NCBI GenBank assembly: GCA_964601355.1 | Contig: CAZRNB010000003.1 | Coordinates: 1-64,000, forward strand | From: CAZRNB01 sp964601355 | GTDB lineage: Bacteria; Planctomycetota; Phycisphaerae; Sedimentisphaerales; Anaerobacaceae | Length of the DNA: 64,000 nucleotides | Reading direction: 5' to 3' | Shown here: piece after piece, positions 27,304-37,203 of the stretch | Numbering within the stretch: position 1 is the first letter of the stretch | Layout of the letters: each line of letters starts with the position of its first letter | The notes under the pieces: generated by a model | Database searches by the model: none | The model's input: only the letters and a program-made list of their open reading frames with translations | What the model was told of the DNA's origin: nothing | Position numbers and translations under genes: made by a program

Positions 27304-29958
27304 ATGGCGCGAAAAGGATTGAGACGCAGTAAGGCGGCAAGCAAGCAGATTCGTCCTGAAGTTTATAAACACCCGGAAGCGACAAATCTCTTACGGCCAG
27401 AGGTTGGGACGCAGGCGCAATTCCGCAAGAAGAAAGAACCAGCCACCTATCGCTATGATTCATCCCTATCGCCTGCCCTGGACTATGATGGGCAAAATAG
27501 CACCCGTGAACAAGGCGAGGCATATATCCGGGAAGTTCTGGATGCCGGTTCTATTGAGACGGCTAAGGCGGCGGCGTCGAAACTCGAGGCAATATCGAAA
27601 CCATTTTTGAATTGGGCGGGTAAGGCAGAGCGGTTATCGTTCAACGTGCCGACACTGCCGCTATTTGTCCACGAGCGGCTTTCAACCAAAGCCATAATCG
27701 AAACACTTAAAAGCCATAAGAAACAGTTGGACTTTAGCGACCTTTTCAGCGACCCGAAACACTCAATAGCTGACCAGATACTAAAGGCATACGAATACCG
27801 CGATAAGTGGGTCAACCGGCTTGTTCTTGGCGATTCGTTAGTGGTTATGAATTCGCTGCTGCGATATGAAGGTCTTGGCGGACAGGTTCAAATGATATAT
27901 ATGGACCCGCCATACGGGGTCAAATTCGGCTCCAATTTTCAGCCCTTTGTCCGCAAACGCGATGTTTCTCACGGCGACGACGACGATATGACACGCGAGC
28001 CAGAAATGGTCAAGGCATACCGTGACACGTGGGGAATCGGCTTGCATAGTTATCTTACCTATCTGCGTGACCGGTTACTGTTTTGCCACGATTTACTTTC
28101 GCCGTCTGGTAGCATTTTTGTTCAAATCGGCGATGAGAATGTTCATCACGTCCGCGAGGTTATGGATGAGGTATTCGGCCCTGAGAACTTCTGCGCGGTG
28201 ATTCCATTTCGCAAGACAGGAGGTTTGCGAAGCAAGCTACTCGATTCTGTATTCGACTTTATTCTGTGGTACGGACGCGATAAGGAACATATTCATTTTA
28301 GAAAACTGTTTTCGGAGAAGCAGCCAGGTGAAGAAGGTGCTCGTGCATATAGGTATGTTGTGCGCGATAGTAAAATAGTTGAGGTGGACCCCAATACACA
28401 CGACCAATCTAAAGAACCACTTTGTACTCACGGCGATATGACATCACAGGGAAACCCAATATCAGACTATACATTTAAGGGTAGGATGTTTTCTGGTGGC
28501 TGGAAAACCACTAATCCAGATGGATTGGACAAACTGGCGAATGCTGGAAGGATTGCAGTTTTTGGAAATACCTTGCGGTATATTCGATACCTGCAAGACT
28601 TTCCTTTTTTCCCAATAAACCAATTATGGCAGGATACCGGCGTAAGTGGCTTTGCCAGTGATAAGATTTACGTTGTCCAGACAAATACCGAGGTTATTAA
28701 ACGTTGTATTCTAATGGCTACTGACCCTGGCGATTTAGTTCTTGACCCGACGTGTGGTAGCGGGACAACGGCATACGTCTCAGAGCAATGGGGCAGGCGA
28801 TGGATTACGATTGATACCAGCCGCGTGCCACTTGCTCTTGCTCGTCAACGTCTCTTAACGGCTACTTTCCTGTGGTATGAACTCAATGATGGTGGGAAAG
28901 GGCCTGCCGGTGGATTTGTATATTTACCCGAAGGTGAAAGTAAAAACCCTAAAGCGATAGGCCCCGGCATAGTGCAGCACGTAATGCTGGAGAGTATCGC
29001 AAACGATGAACCACCGAAGCAAGAAGTTCTTGTTGACCGACCGGAGATAGATAACAAGATTATTCGTGTCTCAGGCCCGTTTGTAGTCGAGGCAACGATT
29101 CCGACGCCAGTGGATATTGATAACGATGGTGTCGAGGATAGCGGGACAGGCGAGCAGCACGGCTCGTTTGTCGAAAGGATGTTAGAGGTCTTGCGACATT
29201 CGCCTGTGTTAGAAGTGGGGGGAGGCAGGAAGGTCAGCTTTAAGAACATTCGGCCACCTGCAAAGACACTATCACTATCGGCTGAGGCATTAGTTGCAAA
29301 CGGGCAGGATAAGCCGGTGGCGATAGTGTTCGGGCCTGAGAGTGGGGCGATAAGCGAAAAGCTCGTTCACGAGGCAGCCAAAGAGGCGCATCTTAAAGGT
29401 TATGCGCATCTTTACGTCATCGGTTTTGCGATTCAGCCCAACGCTCGTCTCTTTATCGAGAATTGTGAAGCAATAGCCGGGATTACAGCTACTTACCAAC
29501 AGGCAACGCCGGATTTAATGATGGGGGATTTACTCAAGAATATGCGTTCCAGCCAGATTTTCAGCGTGTGCGGCTTACCGGATATTAAGGTGCATTCAAA
29601 GGCAGGCAAAGACGGCAAGCAGTATCAGGTGGAATTGTTGGGACTCGATGTATTTGACCCCGTAACAATGCAGGCAGAGCATCGAAAAGGCGAAGATGTT
29701 CCGGCGTGGTTTTTGGATACGGATTATAACGACCTTTGTTTCCACGTTTGTCAGGCGTTTTTCCCGCGAACGGGGGCGTGGGAGAACCTTAAAAAGGCGC
29801 TGAAGTCAACACACGATGAGGCAGTCTGGGACCATCTTGCAGGGACAACAAGCGCGCCTTTTGAGGCTGGTGAGTATAAGCAGGTGTCGGTCAAAGTGAT
29901 AGACGACCGAGGGAATGAGCTGGTTGTAGTAAAGAAACTTGAGGATGGGAAGAAATGA
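27304..29958 (+). CDS. Type III restriction-modification methyltransferase (Mod)
   Basis: 884 residues. N6-adenine/beta-class DNA methyltransferase: catalytic motif DPPYGVKFGS at 201-210, SAM-binding motif DLVLDPTCGSGTTAYVS near 478-494, in beta-class order. The segment between holds the substrate-recognition part. The last 350 residues are additional and include a Rossmann-like stretch (KPVAIVFGPESGAISEKLV). Gives the methylation half of a type III system and directs Res. Stop overlaps the res start (ATGA). Preceded by ggaggataagata at a good Shine-Dalgarno distance. Confidence 0.9.
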   Translation: MARKGLRRSKAASKQIRPEVYKHPEATNLLRPEVGTQAQFRKKKEPATYRYDSSLSPALDYDGQNSTREQGEAYIREVLDAGSIETAKAAASKLEAISKPFLNWAGKAERLSFNVPTLPLFVHERLSTKAIIETLKSHKKQLDFSDLFSDPKHSIADQILKAYEYRDKWVNRLVLGDSLVVMNSLLRYEGLGGQVQMIYMDPPYGVKFGSNFQPFVRKRDVSHGDDDDMTREPEMVKAYRDTWGIGLHSYLTYLRDRLLFCHDLLSPSGSIFVQIGDENVHHVREVMDEVFGPENFCAVIPFRKTGGLRSKLLDSVFDFILWYGRDKEHIHFRKLFSEKQPGEEGARAYRYVVRDSKIVEVDPNTHDQSKEPLCTHGDMTSQGNPISDYTFKGRMFSGGWKTTNPDGLDKLANAGRIAVFGNTLRYIRYLQDFPFFPINQLWQDTGVSGFASDKIYVVQTNTEVIKRCILMATDPGDLVLDPTCGSGTTAYVSEQWGRRWITIDTSRVPLALARQRLLTATFLWYELNDGGKGPAGGFVYLPEGESKNPKAIGPGIVQHVMLESIANDEPPKQEVLVDRPEIDNKIIRVSGPFVVEATIPTPVDIDNDGVEDSGTGEQHGSFVERMLEVLRHSPVLEVGGGRKVSFKNIRPPAKTLSLSAEALVANGQDKPVAIVFGPESGAISEKLVHEAAKEAHLKGYAHLYVIGFAIQPNARLFIENCEAIAGITATYQQATPDLMMGDLLKNMRSSQIFSVCGLPDIKVHSKAGKDGKQYQVELLGLDVFDPVTMQAEHRKGEDVPAWFLDTDYNDLCFHVCQAFFPRTGAWENLKKALKSTHDEAVWDHLAGTTSAPFEAGEYKQVSVKVIDDRGNELVVVKKLEDGKK

Positions 29959-32900
29959 CCAGTTTTGAAGTAACAGAGCCAATTCTCAATTCTCCTTTTG
30001 AAGAACCGAAAAAGTTCTGGTATATCCGCGAGGGTGAGCAGCCGGTTCAAATAGATGGTCGTCGGCCTTCCCTGATTTTCCCGCCGCGAGACCAGAAAGA
30101 ACCCTGGAGAGAAATACCGGGGATTATTCGACTATCGAAACTTTATCAGGCGGGGTTTGAATTGGAATTAGTCAACGACCTGCGCCAGAGAGTTAAGAAT
30201 TGGAGACAGCAGGGATGGCCAGGTGCGACGCGAACAACAACGGAACTGTTACAGTATTGGCAGCGGGACGGACGTGACCCGCTAAAGCGATTGTTTTTCG
30301 CGCAATTAGAAGCCGCTGAGGTCATTATCCTTCTCAAAGAGGCAAGAGCAGATTTTTTGCAGGGAATAACTATCCCGCGAGACGAGCCGAGCGAGCAGCA
30401 AAAGCAGGAGGGTTACACCGGCTTTGAACGGCTTGCCTGCAAAATGGCCACGGGCGGCGGCAAGACGACTGTTATGGCCATGCTGGCGGCCTGGAGCATC
30501 TTGAATAAACTCAATTCGCGTAGCGACGCGCGTTTTTCCGATGTCGTCCTGATTGTCTGTCCGAATGTTACAATACGAAGGCGCCTGGGAGAACTTGATC
30601 CTGAACGCGGGGAGGCAAGCTTATATCGCACACGAGATATTGTCCCGCCACACCTTATGCCACAGTTGCGGGACCGCCAGGCAAAGGTTTTGGTCACGAA
30701 CTGGCACATATTCCAACCGCAAACACCCCAGACGGGGGGAGTAAGCGGCAAGGTTATAAAGACGGGTAAAGCATTAAAGACAACGGAAACGATTACGATA
30801 GGCCCAAAGACAACCACAGCCCGTGGGAAACGTTATCTTACGCTTAACGAATTGCATCGGCAGATTGCTGCCGGACTTATTGAGGTTCAAGAGGAAATTC
30901 ACGATAAGGACGGAAGCTTAAAAAAAGTTAAGGTTACGGCGACGCGATACGTGGAGAGCGATACGGCTCTTGTGGAACGGGCGCTGGAGCGCGAGGTCGG
31001 CGGAAAGCAAAATATACTTGTGATGAACGACGAAGCACACCACGCATATCGAATTATCAAAGAACCAGACGAGCAAGAAGTAGAATTATTCGGCGAGGAG
31101 GAAGAGGCAGAGGAATTTTACAAGGAAGCGACAGTCTGGGTCGATGGACTCGATAAGATTCATAAGCTGAGAGGTATAAATTTCTGTATAGACCTTTCGG
31201 CAACACCGTATTATCTCGGTCGTGTCGGTCAGGAAACTAATAAGCCGTTTCCCTGGGTGGTAAGCGATTTCGGTTTAATTGAGGCGATTGAATCGGGGCT
31301 TGTAAAGATACCACAATTAGCGGTGCGGGATACTACCGGCGCAGCGATTCCGGGATACTTTAATATCTGGAAATGGATTATCGAGGAAAAACTTTCCTCA
31401 GCCGAAAAAGGTGGCCGCAAGGGAAGCCCAAAGCCCGAAGCTATTCTGAAATATGCTCACGTGCCGATCGTGATGTTGGGGAGTTTGTGGGAAGAACAAT
31501 ACAACGAGCAGCTTGAGAACAACCACGACAAGAGACCACCTGTTTTTATTATCGTGTGCAAGACTACAAAGATTGCTAAGGTGGTTTATGAATGGATTGC
31601 CGAAGACAATCCGCCGGTCGATATTCCGTCCTGTAAGCTTGAAGAATTTCGCAACCGAGACGGACGAATAAATACTATTCGCGTCGATTCAAAGGTAGTT
31701 CACGAAACCGACACAGGCGAAGCTAAAAGCGACGAGGCGCGTTGGATGCGTCTTACTCTCGATACAGTCGGCAAACAACACTGGCCAGCAGACCAGCAGG
31801 GACGACCTATCTATCCTGAAGGTTTTGAGGAACTGGCAACGAAGCTTGGCAGACCACTAACTCCGCCAGGTCGTGACGTGCGATGTATTGTCAGTGTTGG
31901 AATGCTTACGGAGGGCTGGGATTGTAATACGGTAGCGCATATCATCGGATTGCGTCCGTTTATGTCACAGCTTTTATGCGAACAGGTGGTTGGACGAGGT
32001 TTAAGACGTGTGAACTACGATTTAGGTGACGGCGACAAATTGAGCGAAGAAGTAGCTAAGGTGTTGGGAGTGCCTTTTGAGGTTATTCCGTTCAAGGCAA
32101 ATACGCAGGGGCCTAAACCACCGCCGGTTAAGCGATACCATATTCACGCTATTCCAGAAAAGGCGCAGTATGAAATTCAATTTCCGAGAGTCGAGGGCTA
32201 TACACAAGCTATTCGCAATCGCATTACCGTTGACTGGGATAATGTCCCGATATTTCCGATTGAGCCGGGTAAAATTCCGCCCGAAGTCGAGGTCAAGGCC
32301 CTTAGCATAAACAATGAAGGGCGATTGTCGTTAAGTGGCCCAGGGAAGATAGACGACGTAAATCTCCAACAATTCCGCGCGAGTCATCGTATCCAGGAGC
32401 TTGTCTTTGATATGGCGCGGACGTTTACGAAAAATTACGTTGGCCAGGGAAGCACAAATTTACCTGCTCATATACTATTCCCGCAGCTCACCGCTGTTAT
32501 TCATCGGTTCATCGAGGAGAAGGTTCGGGCTATTCCACCGGCAGACAAAAAAGACCTATTCCTTGCGCCGTGGTATGGCTGGCTGATTGAGCGGCTTAGA
32601 GAGTCGATACGTCCTGATACAACTTCGGGAGAAGAACCGGAAGTGCCGATTTATGAAGCAAACCGCGGCCCTGGCTCTACGGCTGAGGTTGACTATTGGA
32701 CGAGCAAAGATGTCCGCGAAATTGTTAAGAGTCACTTGAATTATGTTGTTGCCGATACGAAGCGTTGGGAGCAGTCAGCAGCATATTACATTGACAGGCA
32801 CGAGGCGGTTGAAGCTTTTGTAAAGAATACGGGCTTGGGGCTTGCTATACCCTATTTGGATAACGGACAGTTGCACGATTATACTCCTGATTTTATTATT

Positions 32901-33101
32901 CGACTGAAAGGGCCTTCGCAACGATACTTGATTCTTGAGACGAAGGGATATGACCCGCTGGAAAGCGTTAAGGCACAGGCGGCTGTGCGGTGGGTGAATG
33001 CTGTAAACGCCGAAGGAAGTTTTGGTAAATGGGCATATACTGTTGTTCACAAGCCTGAGGATATTCCTGCCTGTCTCGATGGTTTTGCGGTTCAAACGTA
33101 A
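29955..33101 (+). CDS. Type III restriction enzyme helicase-nuclease (Res)
   Basis: 1048 residues, the usual Res size. DEAD-box-like SF2 translocase: Walker A KMATGGGKTTVMAM near 162-172, Walker B NDEAHHAYR near 358, SATPYY motif III near 415, and motif VI EQVVGRGLRRVNYD near 677. C-terminal PD-(D/E)xK nuclease in YTPDFIIRL..ILETKGYD near 974-997. With Mod it cuts unmethylated DNA. Translationally coupled to mod by ATGA overlap. All motifs are intact, so the system looks functional. Confidence 0.92.
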   Translation: MTSFEVTEPILNSPFEEPKKFWYIREGEQPVQIDGRRPSLIFPPRDQKEPWREIPGIIRLSKLYQAGFELELVNDLRQRVKNWRQQGWPGATRTTTELLQYWQRDGRDPLKRLFFAQLEAAEVIILLKEARADFLQGITIPRDEPSEQQKQEGYTGFERLACKMATGGGKTTVMAMLAAWSILNKLNSRSDARFSDVVLIVCPNVTIRRRLGELDPERGEASLYRTRDIVPPHLMPQLRDRQAKVLVTNWHIFQPQTPQTGGVSGKVIKTGKALKTTETITIGPKTTTARGKRYLTLNELHRQIAAGLIEVQEEIHDKDGSLKKVKVTATRYVESDTALVERALEREVGGKQNILVMNDEAHHAYRIIKEPDEQEVELFGEEEEAEEFYKEATVWVDGLDKIHKLRGINFCIDLSATPYYLGRVGQETNKPFPWVVSDFGLIEAIESGLVKIPQLAVRDTTGAAIPGYFNIWKWIIEEKLSSAEKGGRKGSPKPEAILKYAHVPIVMLGSLWEEQYNEQLENNHDKRPPVFIIVCKTTKIAKVVYEWIAEDNPPVDIPSCKLEEFRNRDGRINTIRVDSKVVHETDTGEAKSDEARWMRLTLDTVGKQHWPADQQGRPIYPEGFEELATKLGRPLTPPGRDVRCIVSVGMLTEGWDCNTVAHIIGLRPFMSQLLCEQVVGRGLRRVNYDLGDGDKLSEEVAKVLGVPFEVIPFKANTQGPKPPPVKRYHIHAIPEKAQYEIQFPRVEGYTQAIRNRITVDWDNVPIFPIEPGKIPPEVEVKALSINNEGRLSLSGPGKIDDVNLQQFRASHRIQELVFDMARTFTKNYVGQGSTNLPAHILFPQLTAVIHRFIEEKVRAIPPADKKDLFLAPWYGWLIERLRESIRPDTTSGEEPEVPIYEANRGPGSTAEVDYWTSKDVREIVKSHLNYVVADTKRWEQSAAYYIDRHEAVEAFVKNTGLGLAIPYLDNGQLHDYTPDFIIRLKGPSQRYLILETKGYDPLESVKAQAAVRWVNAVNAEGSFGKWAYTVVHKPEDIPACLDGFAVQT

Positions 33102-33432
33102 GCATAGATTGTCGTGCTATTTGATTAAGAGCTGCCTTAGAACAGTTTAACAATATCCACGAAGACCTTGATGCTGGTTAGTTGTTATTTTGTCATAATC
33201 GCATTTTTTCACACGGGTTTTGTTGTAAAATAGGCGAGGCGAAATTAGTTATTTTTCGTGGATTTTGCTGTAAAAACACACACACGCGTTGCAAGATATT
33301 TAAGAACCTCTGGAAATTTAACCGATAAAAGGGTATAATTATAATAATCGGAGTGGACTGTTTGAATGTATCGGTATCTATACACGGACAAGTGCTAATA
33401 GTCAAAGGTGAAAGAATCATTCTGAGAGGGCC
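33102..33432. other. Spacer between res and the Panacea-like gene
   Basis: 331 bases without a gene. Contains two imperfect direct repeats, gggttttgttgtaaaata near 33218 and ggattttgctgtaaaaac near 33260. Presumably holds the promoter of the following pair; no box assigned. Confidence 0.4.
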
Positions 33433-34143
33433 ATGGACTTCAAGACAATAGCGCATAAACTGGTGGCAAGAATCTGCTCTTACTGCCGAGAGAATCACTA
33501 TCCTCACCCTGGACAGGTGCGAACCACAAAACTGGTCTATTTGGTGGAGTGCGGATTCTATGGGTGGGAGAGAAAGCGTCTGACCGACCTGAACTGGATT
33601 TTCTTGCATTACGGCCCCTGGTCTTCGACTCTTGATAAGATACTAAAGGAGGATTTCAGGATTCCACCAGAGGAGGAACCCGAAGCAGGAAAGTTCATTC
33701 CAGTTCATTGGCAACCACCTATGTTTGAAAAGCCAAGTCTTAAATTTGATAATCTGACCGCTGAAAGTGTCATTTTAACGGTATTGGACAGATTCGCAGG
33801 TATGCCATATAATGAACTGCTGGACTATGTCTATTTTGAAACCGCACCAATGAGAAATTCGGTAAGGGGACAAGCTCTTGATTTCAGTGGCATTCATAAA
33901 CCTACACATTTCGTAGACCCAGTTAGTCTCCTGCCTCTCAAGGTCTTCAATGACCTGAGAGAAAAGTTTAGACAGTTGAAGATTCCTAAAGTAGACGAGG
34001 GCAGGAAGCCAGGTGAAATCGACGCAGCACTCGCGCAGTTACTCGAAGCGATTGATGCGGAGAGTCCATTAAACATACCAGAGGGCGACGTCATCTTAGA
34101 TAGTCCAGACGCCGGAGAGGTAAGAGAAATCTTCCGTGACTAA
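33433..34143 (+). CDS. Panacea-domain (DUF4065/SocA-like) protein, putative antitoxin
   Basis: 236 residues. N-terminal half has the Panacea pattern: KLVYLVECGFYGWERKRLTD (33-52), WIFLHYGPWSSTLDKI (55-70), then AGMPYNELLDYVYFETAPM (about 117-135). Panacea domains form the antitoxin side of many toxin-antitoxin pairs and adapt to unrelated toxins. Start has gagagg upstream. Its TAA overlaps the next ATG (TAATG), so translation is coupled. Acidic C-terminus. Confidence 0.65.
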   Translation: MDFKTIAHKLVARICSYCRENHYPHPGQVRTTKLVYLVECGFYGWERKRLTDLNWIFLHYGPWSSTLDKILKEDFRIPPEEEPEAGKFIPVHWQPPMFEKPSLKFDNLTAESVILTVLDRFAGMPYNELLDYVYFETAPMRNSVRGQALDFSGIHKPTHFVDPVSLLPLKVFNDLREKFRQLKIPKVDEGRKPGEIDAALAQLLEAIDAESPLNIPEGDVILDSPDAGEVREIFRD

Positions 34144-34883
34144 TGGAGCAGAGCTTAAAGAGTCTGCTTGAAGGAAACTCGGTAGAACCCTGTAGTATGG
34201 GGACTGTCAAGCCGAGTGTTATCTGTTATACCATTGTTCCATATTTTCAAGACAAGTTTCACATAATCGAACCTCTTTCTTATGACCCTGCTACCCCAGA
34301 ATCACGAAAGTATCGGTTAGTATCAAAAAACTTCACACAAATACGTTCTTATATCGACGGGTCGAGCAAGCCGCCGCATATGGAATTGGGTATTCGTTCT
34401 ACGGAAGCTCCTATCGTTTACAAGGTTAAAATGCGACCTGTGGTTGTTTTGACTTCTTGCTTACCTACAGAGACAGCGGGCATTCCGAAACACTTCAGAC
34501 ATTGCATCCTTTGCGTACCACTTTACACCCTTGTGGACGAGAACAACGAGGTGAATCGAAATTACAACCCACAAGCAATTCAAGCTATTACGGCACTGCA
34601 ATATCGTTCTATTTTCCCATTACCTACATCCCCTTATCTAAAAAGTAAGTTGTGTGGACTCAGGTTAGACCGCATTCAACCTACCCATATCAACTGCTTG
34701 TCAGAACCACTTGCACAGGTAACAGATAGATGGTTTGCGTTTATTTGGGAATGGGTTCATTTTTATGCGACTGGTAGATTGATAGATGAAAAGAGGTCGG
34801 CTGAGAAAGCAGAGATTGGGAAGACATTGTATATTACGAGAGAGCTTCTTTTGGAAGAATTGAATAAAAATCAACCACATTAG
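34143..34883 (+). CDS. Putative toxin partner of the Panacea-like protein (PemK/MazF-like segment)
   Basis: 246 residues, not confidently assigned. Residues about 96-135 read KVKMRPVVVLTSCLPTE then HCILCVPLYTL, resembling the RPxVVLS and CVP-x-T strands of the MazF/PemK fold, though the protein is about twice as large as MazF. A tryptophan-rich segment WFAFIWEWVHF lies near 199. Coupled to the Panacea gene by TAATG overlap, which is the main reason to see it as the toxin. No membrane segment predicted. Confidence 0.45.
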   Translation: MEQSLKSLLEGNSVEPCSMGTVKPSVICYTIVPYFQDKFHIIEPLSYDPATPESRKYRLVSKNFTQIRSYIDGSSKPPHMELGIRSTEAPIVYKVKMRPVVVLTSCLPTETAGIPKHFRHCILCVPLYTLVDENNEVNRNYNPQAIQAITALQYRSIFPLPTSPYLKSKLCGLRLDRIQPTHINCLSEPLAQVTDRWFAFIWEWVHFYATGRLIDEKRSAEKAEIGKTLYITRELLLEELNKNQPH

Positions 34884-35048
34884 ACTATCCAGCTCTATTC
34901 CACTGGCCTACCCATACTTAATTCAGTTCTGTCAGTTTCCACACCACACTTCTGAGGCGTCGCTGCGAGAGATACACAGCGTCGGACGAGAGATTCGTTT
35001 GACCGGCCTGCGTTGTTTTTGTAAAATGCGCTTAATAGCGTTCGGGAC

Positions 35049-35149
35049 GACCGGCAAGCTACCGGTCAAGTGTCTGGGCAACAGCAGGATTTCGGGTTCA
35101 CCGTCCTTACCTGTTGTTGCTCAGGCAGCCCGATGAAAGGACGGTGAAT
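35049..35149 (+). promoter_or_regulatory. Structured leader with overlapping long inverted repeats before the 690-residue gene
   Basis: Three pairings are seen. (1) gaccgg/ccggtc hairpin at 35049-35067. (2) 15 pairs between ctgggcaacagcagg (35074-35088) and cctgttgttgctcag (35110-35124), two of them G-U. (3) 12 perfect pairs between ttcaccgtcctt (35097-35108) in the loop of (2) and aaggacggtgaa (35137-35148). Helix 3 covers the Shine-Dalgarno aaagga just before the ATG at 35150. Helices 2 and 3 interlock as an H-type pseudoknot or exclude each other. Confidence 0.65.
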
Positions 35150-37186
35150 ATGGACACACAAACAATAAACACGCCTGAAAAGTTACATCAAGCTATTGGA
35201 AAATTTTTACAAAGCGATTACTCACACGAAAACCTTGTTGAGATATACAACGATGCCCGTAAATGTGCTATGCGCTTTCGGGGGGATTATTCAGCACTGC
35301 CCGCTTTGCCTGCTCATAAGGACAACCCTTTAGACGGTCTGCAAGATGTTATGGACTGGTGTATCAAATCTTCCGAGGTTGTCGATGATATAGTTTTTAA
35401 TTTGGAACGACAGACAATCAGCAAAGTAATCAACCAACTCAAAAAATTAAGGGACTTTGCGAGCCGTGTCCTTTCCCTCGTAAATAGCAAACTGAGGGAA
35501 CAAGCTCAAAAGGAAGCGAGAGCAAAAGTAGAAAATGAATATAAGAACCTAAATGAGAAAGCGTCGAGGTTAAAAATTGAGGAAATGCCGTTAAGTCATC
35601 AAATTGATATTGCTGCGGAGCTTAACCTGAAGCAACACGAGCTATTAAGACGAGAAACAGAAGACATGGTTCAGATTTATTTGTCAAAAGACCCTACCTT
35701 CAAGGACAGACTTTCTCAACCACACAAGGAAATCTGCGAAATGTTTGGAAAAATCAATAAACTCGCAGGTAGTAACACACCAACTGGAAAACTACTCGAC
35801 ATATATTGCAAGCTGAAAGATATTCCTTTACAGCGACAGTTTGACGCGGTTGGATACGCTTATTCTCCCATAGATGATTTGACCGATGTGATATGCAGCG
35901 GATGTAACAGATTATATACCAGTATCGACACTGTTATTAAGACGTTTGAAGAAATACAAACAAAAGCAGAGCAACATACGGCTCGTGAGCAGGAGAAAGT
36001 TGACTTGCTAAAGCCGATAGAGACCAGCGGCGGGGAAAATGGCGGACAGACAGAAGAGCAGCAATTAGCAGTTCGGATTATCAAAGACCTCAATGAGTGG
36101 GTAAGTATAGGCGCATCAGATTGTGAACTTGTGGAACATCCCCCCGATGAACCTAACCCAATTCCCCTTTGTCGTTATTGTGAAAAGCTGCCAGAGAAAT
36201 ATCGACCCAATCATTGCTTGGACTATCGCTTCAGCATACACAACAAGCTGGGGATAAATCCGATTATCCTAAAGTTGGAATCAGACGGCAAAGGCGACCT
36301 TGCCAAAAGGATTGAACGGTTGCGGGACGAACTTAATGCGGAGGTAGAGAACGACAAAAACCTCCCCGCCACCAGTCCTATGCACCTGCCCAATTTCGGA
36401 TTGTCTTGCCGATCCGGGCGTCTGGTAAAGGCTTTAGAGTGTGCGCTGCCGTGTTTAGGAACGCAACCGGCAAAAGAACCAGGGATACAGGCCGACCTTG
36501 CCAGCGGCCAGAATAAACCGACTACGGCGGAATATCTGGAGGGGCTATTAAAGCTCTTTGAAGAACTGCAATCGGCACTTCAAAGCAAAGACCAAAACCT
36601 TCAGTTAGATTGTTATCAGCGGATTGAAAAATATATCAGCCCTAAAGAACAATTCGTAGATATGCTGCGACAATGTCAGAGTGAATACCCCTATCATAAT
36701 GAGCATACGCATAATGCGATAGAGATAGTAGCTTCTGCTATTCGGGATGGTAGTTTTCCTTATCCAGCCCTTTGGATGGGATTGGCAGACGCGAGGTTTA
36801 TTAGCGAGCTAAAGCGTTGGATAAAAGAAGCCAGCACAAAGCAAAACGAAAAGAAGCTATCTGAGCATAAGAAGGCCGGTCTGACGAAAGGGCAGCATAA
36901 GACAAGGGACATAAACAAACGGTTTTCCTTCGAACAGGCACAGGCATTTTTTGACGACAAAGACTTGCGATTACCTGCGGGCGCAGTTGGAATTTTGAAA
37001 AACCTTGTCAAATCTTTTGGGCGGGGAGTATCATTCCAGAAGTTGGACAATGAAAGCTCAAATAAAGAGGCGTCGGAGTACCTACGCAGACAAATCAGCA
37101 CTTTAAGAGGCGTTTTGAAAAAAAAGAAAATACCTTGTAAGGTTAACTTAATAAAAGGCACAGGATACGTTTTAAGCAATTCTTAG
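35150..37186 (+). CDS. Large unknown protein of the element, winged-helix-like C-terminus
   Basis: 678 residues from the ATG at 35150 (aaagga 12-7 bases upstream); an upstream in-frame ATG at 35114 lies within the leader stem and is less likely. Family not recognised. Long helical and coiled-coil stretch (VINQLKKLRDFASRVL to KASRLKIEEMP, about 95-155), CxxC pair in PLCRYCEKLP, and a C-terminal region from about 610 (RLPAGAVGILKNLVKSFGRG, then ISTLRGVLKKKKIPCKVNLI, GTGYVL) that resembles an OmpR-type winged helix. Could be an initiator or regulator; inferred only from the structured leader and location. Confidence 0.55.
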   Translation: MDTQTINTPEKLHQAIGKFLQSDYSHENLVEIYNDARKCAMRFRGDYSALPALPAHKDNPLDGLQDVMDWCIKSSEVVDDIVFNLERQTISKVINQLKKLRDFASRVLSLVNSKLREQAQKEARAKVENEYKNLNEKASRLKIEEMPLSHQIDIAAELNLKQHELLRRETEDMVQIYLSKDPTFKDRLSQPHKEICEMFGKINKLAGSNTPTGKLLDIYCKLKDIPLQRQFDAVGYAYSPIDDLTDVICSGCNRLYTSIDTVIKTFEEIQTKAEQHTAREQEKVDLLKPIETSGGENGGQTEEQQLAVRIIKDLNEWVSIGASDCELVEHPPDEPNPIPLCRYCEKLPEKYRPNHCLDYRFSIHNKLGINPIILKLESDGKGDLAKRIERLRDELNAEVENDKNLPATSPMHLPNFGLSCRSGRLVKALECALPCLGTQPAKEPGIQADLASGQNKPTTAEYLEGLLKLFEELQSALQSKDQNLQLDCYQRIEKYISPKEQFVDMLRQCQSEYPYHNEHTHNAIEIVASAIRDGSFPYPALWMGLADARFISELKRWIKEASTKQNEKKLSEHKKAGLTKGQHKTRDINKRFSFEQAQAFFDDKDLRLPAGAVGILKNLVKSFGRGVSFQKLDNESSNKEASEYLRRQISTLRGVLKKKKIPCKVNLIKGTGYVLSNS

Positions 37187-37203
37187 ATTCATTTCTGATT
37201 TCC

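Noticed and set aside
27233..27304. 23-codon ORF (MFSRALQRYNGYLGTLGEPG) overlapping the mod start with TAATG
   Set aside because: Overlap is suggestive, but there is no ribosome site and nothing recognisable; left out as a gene.
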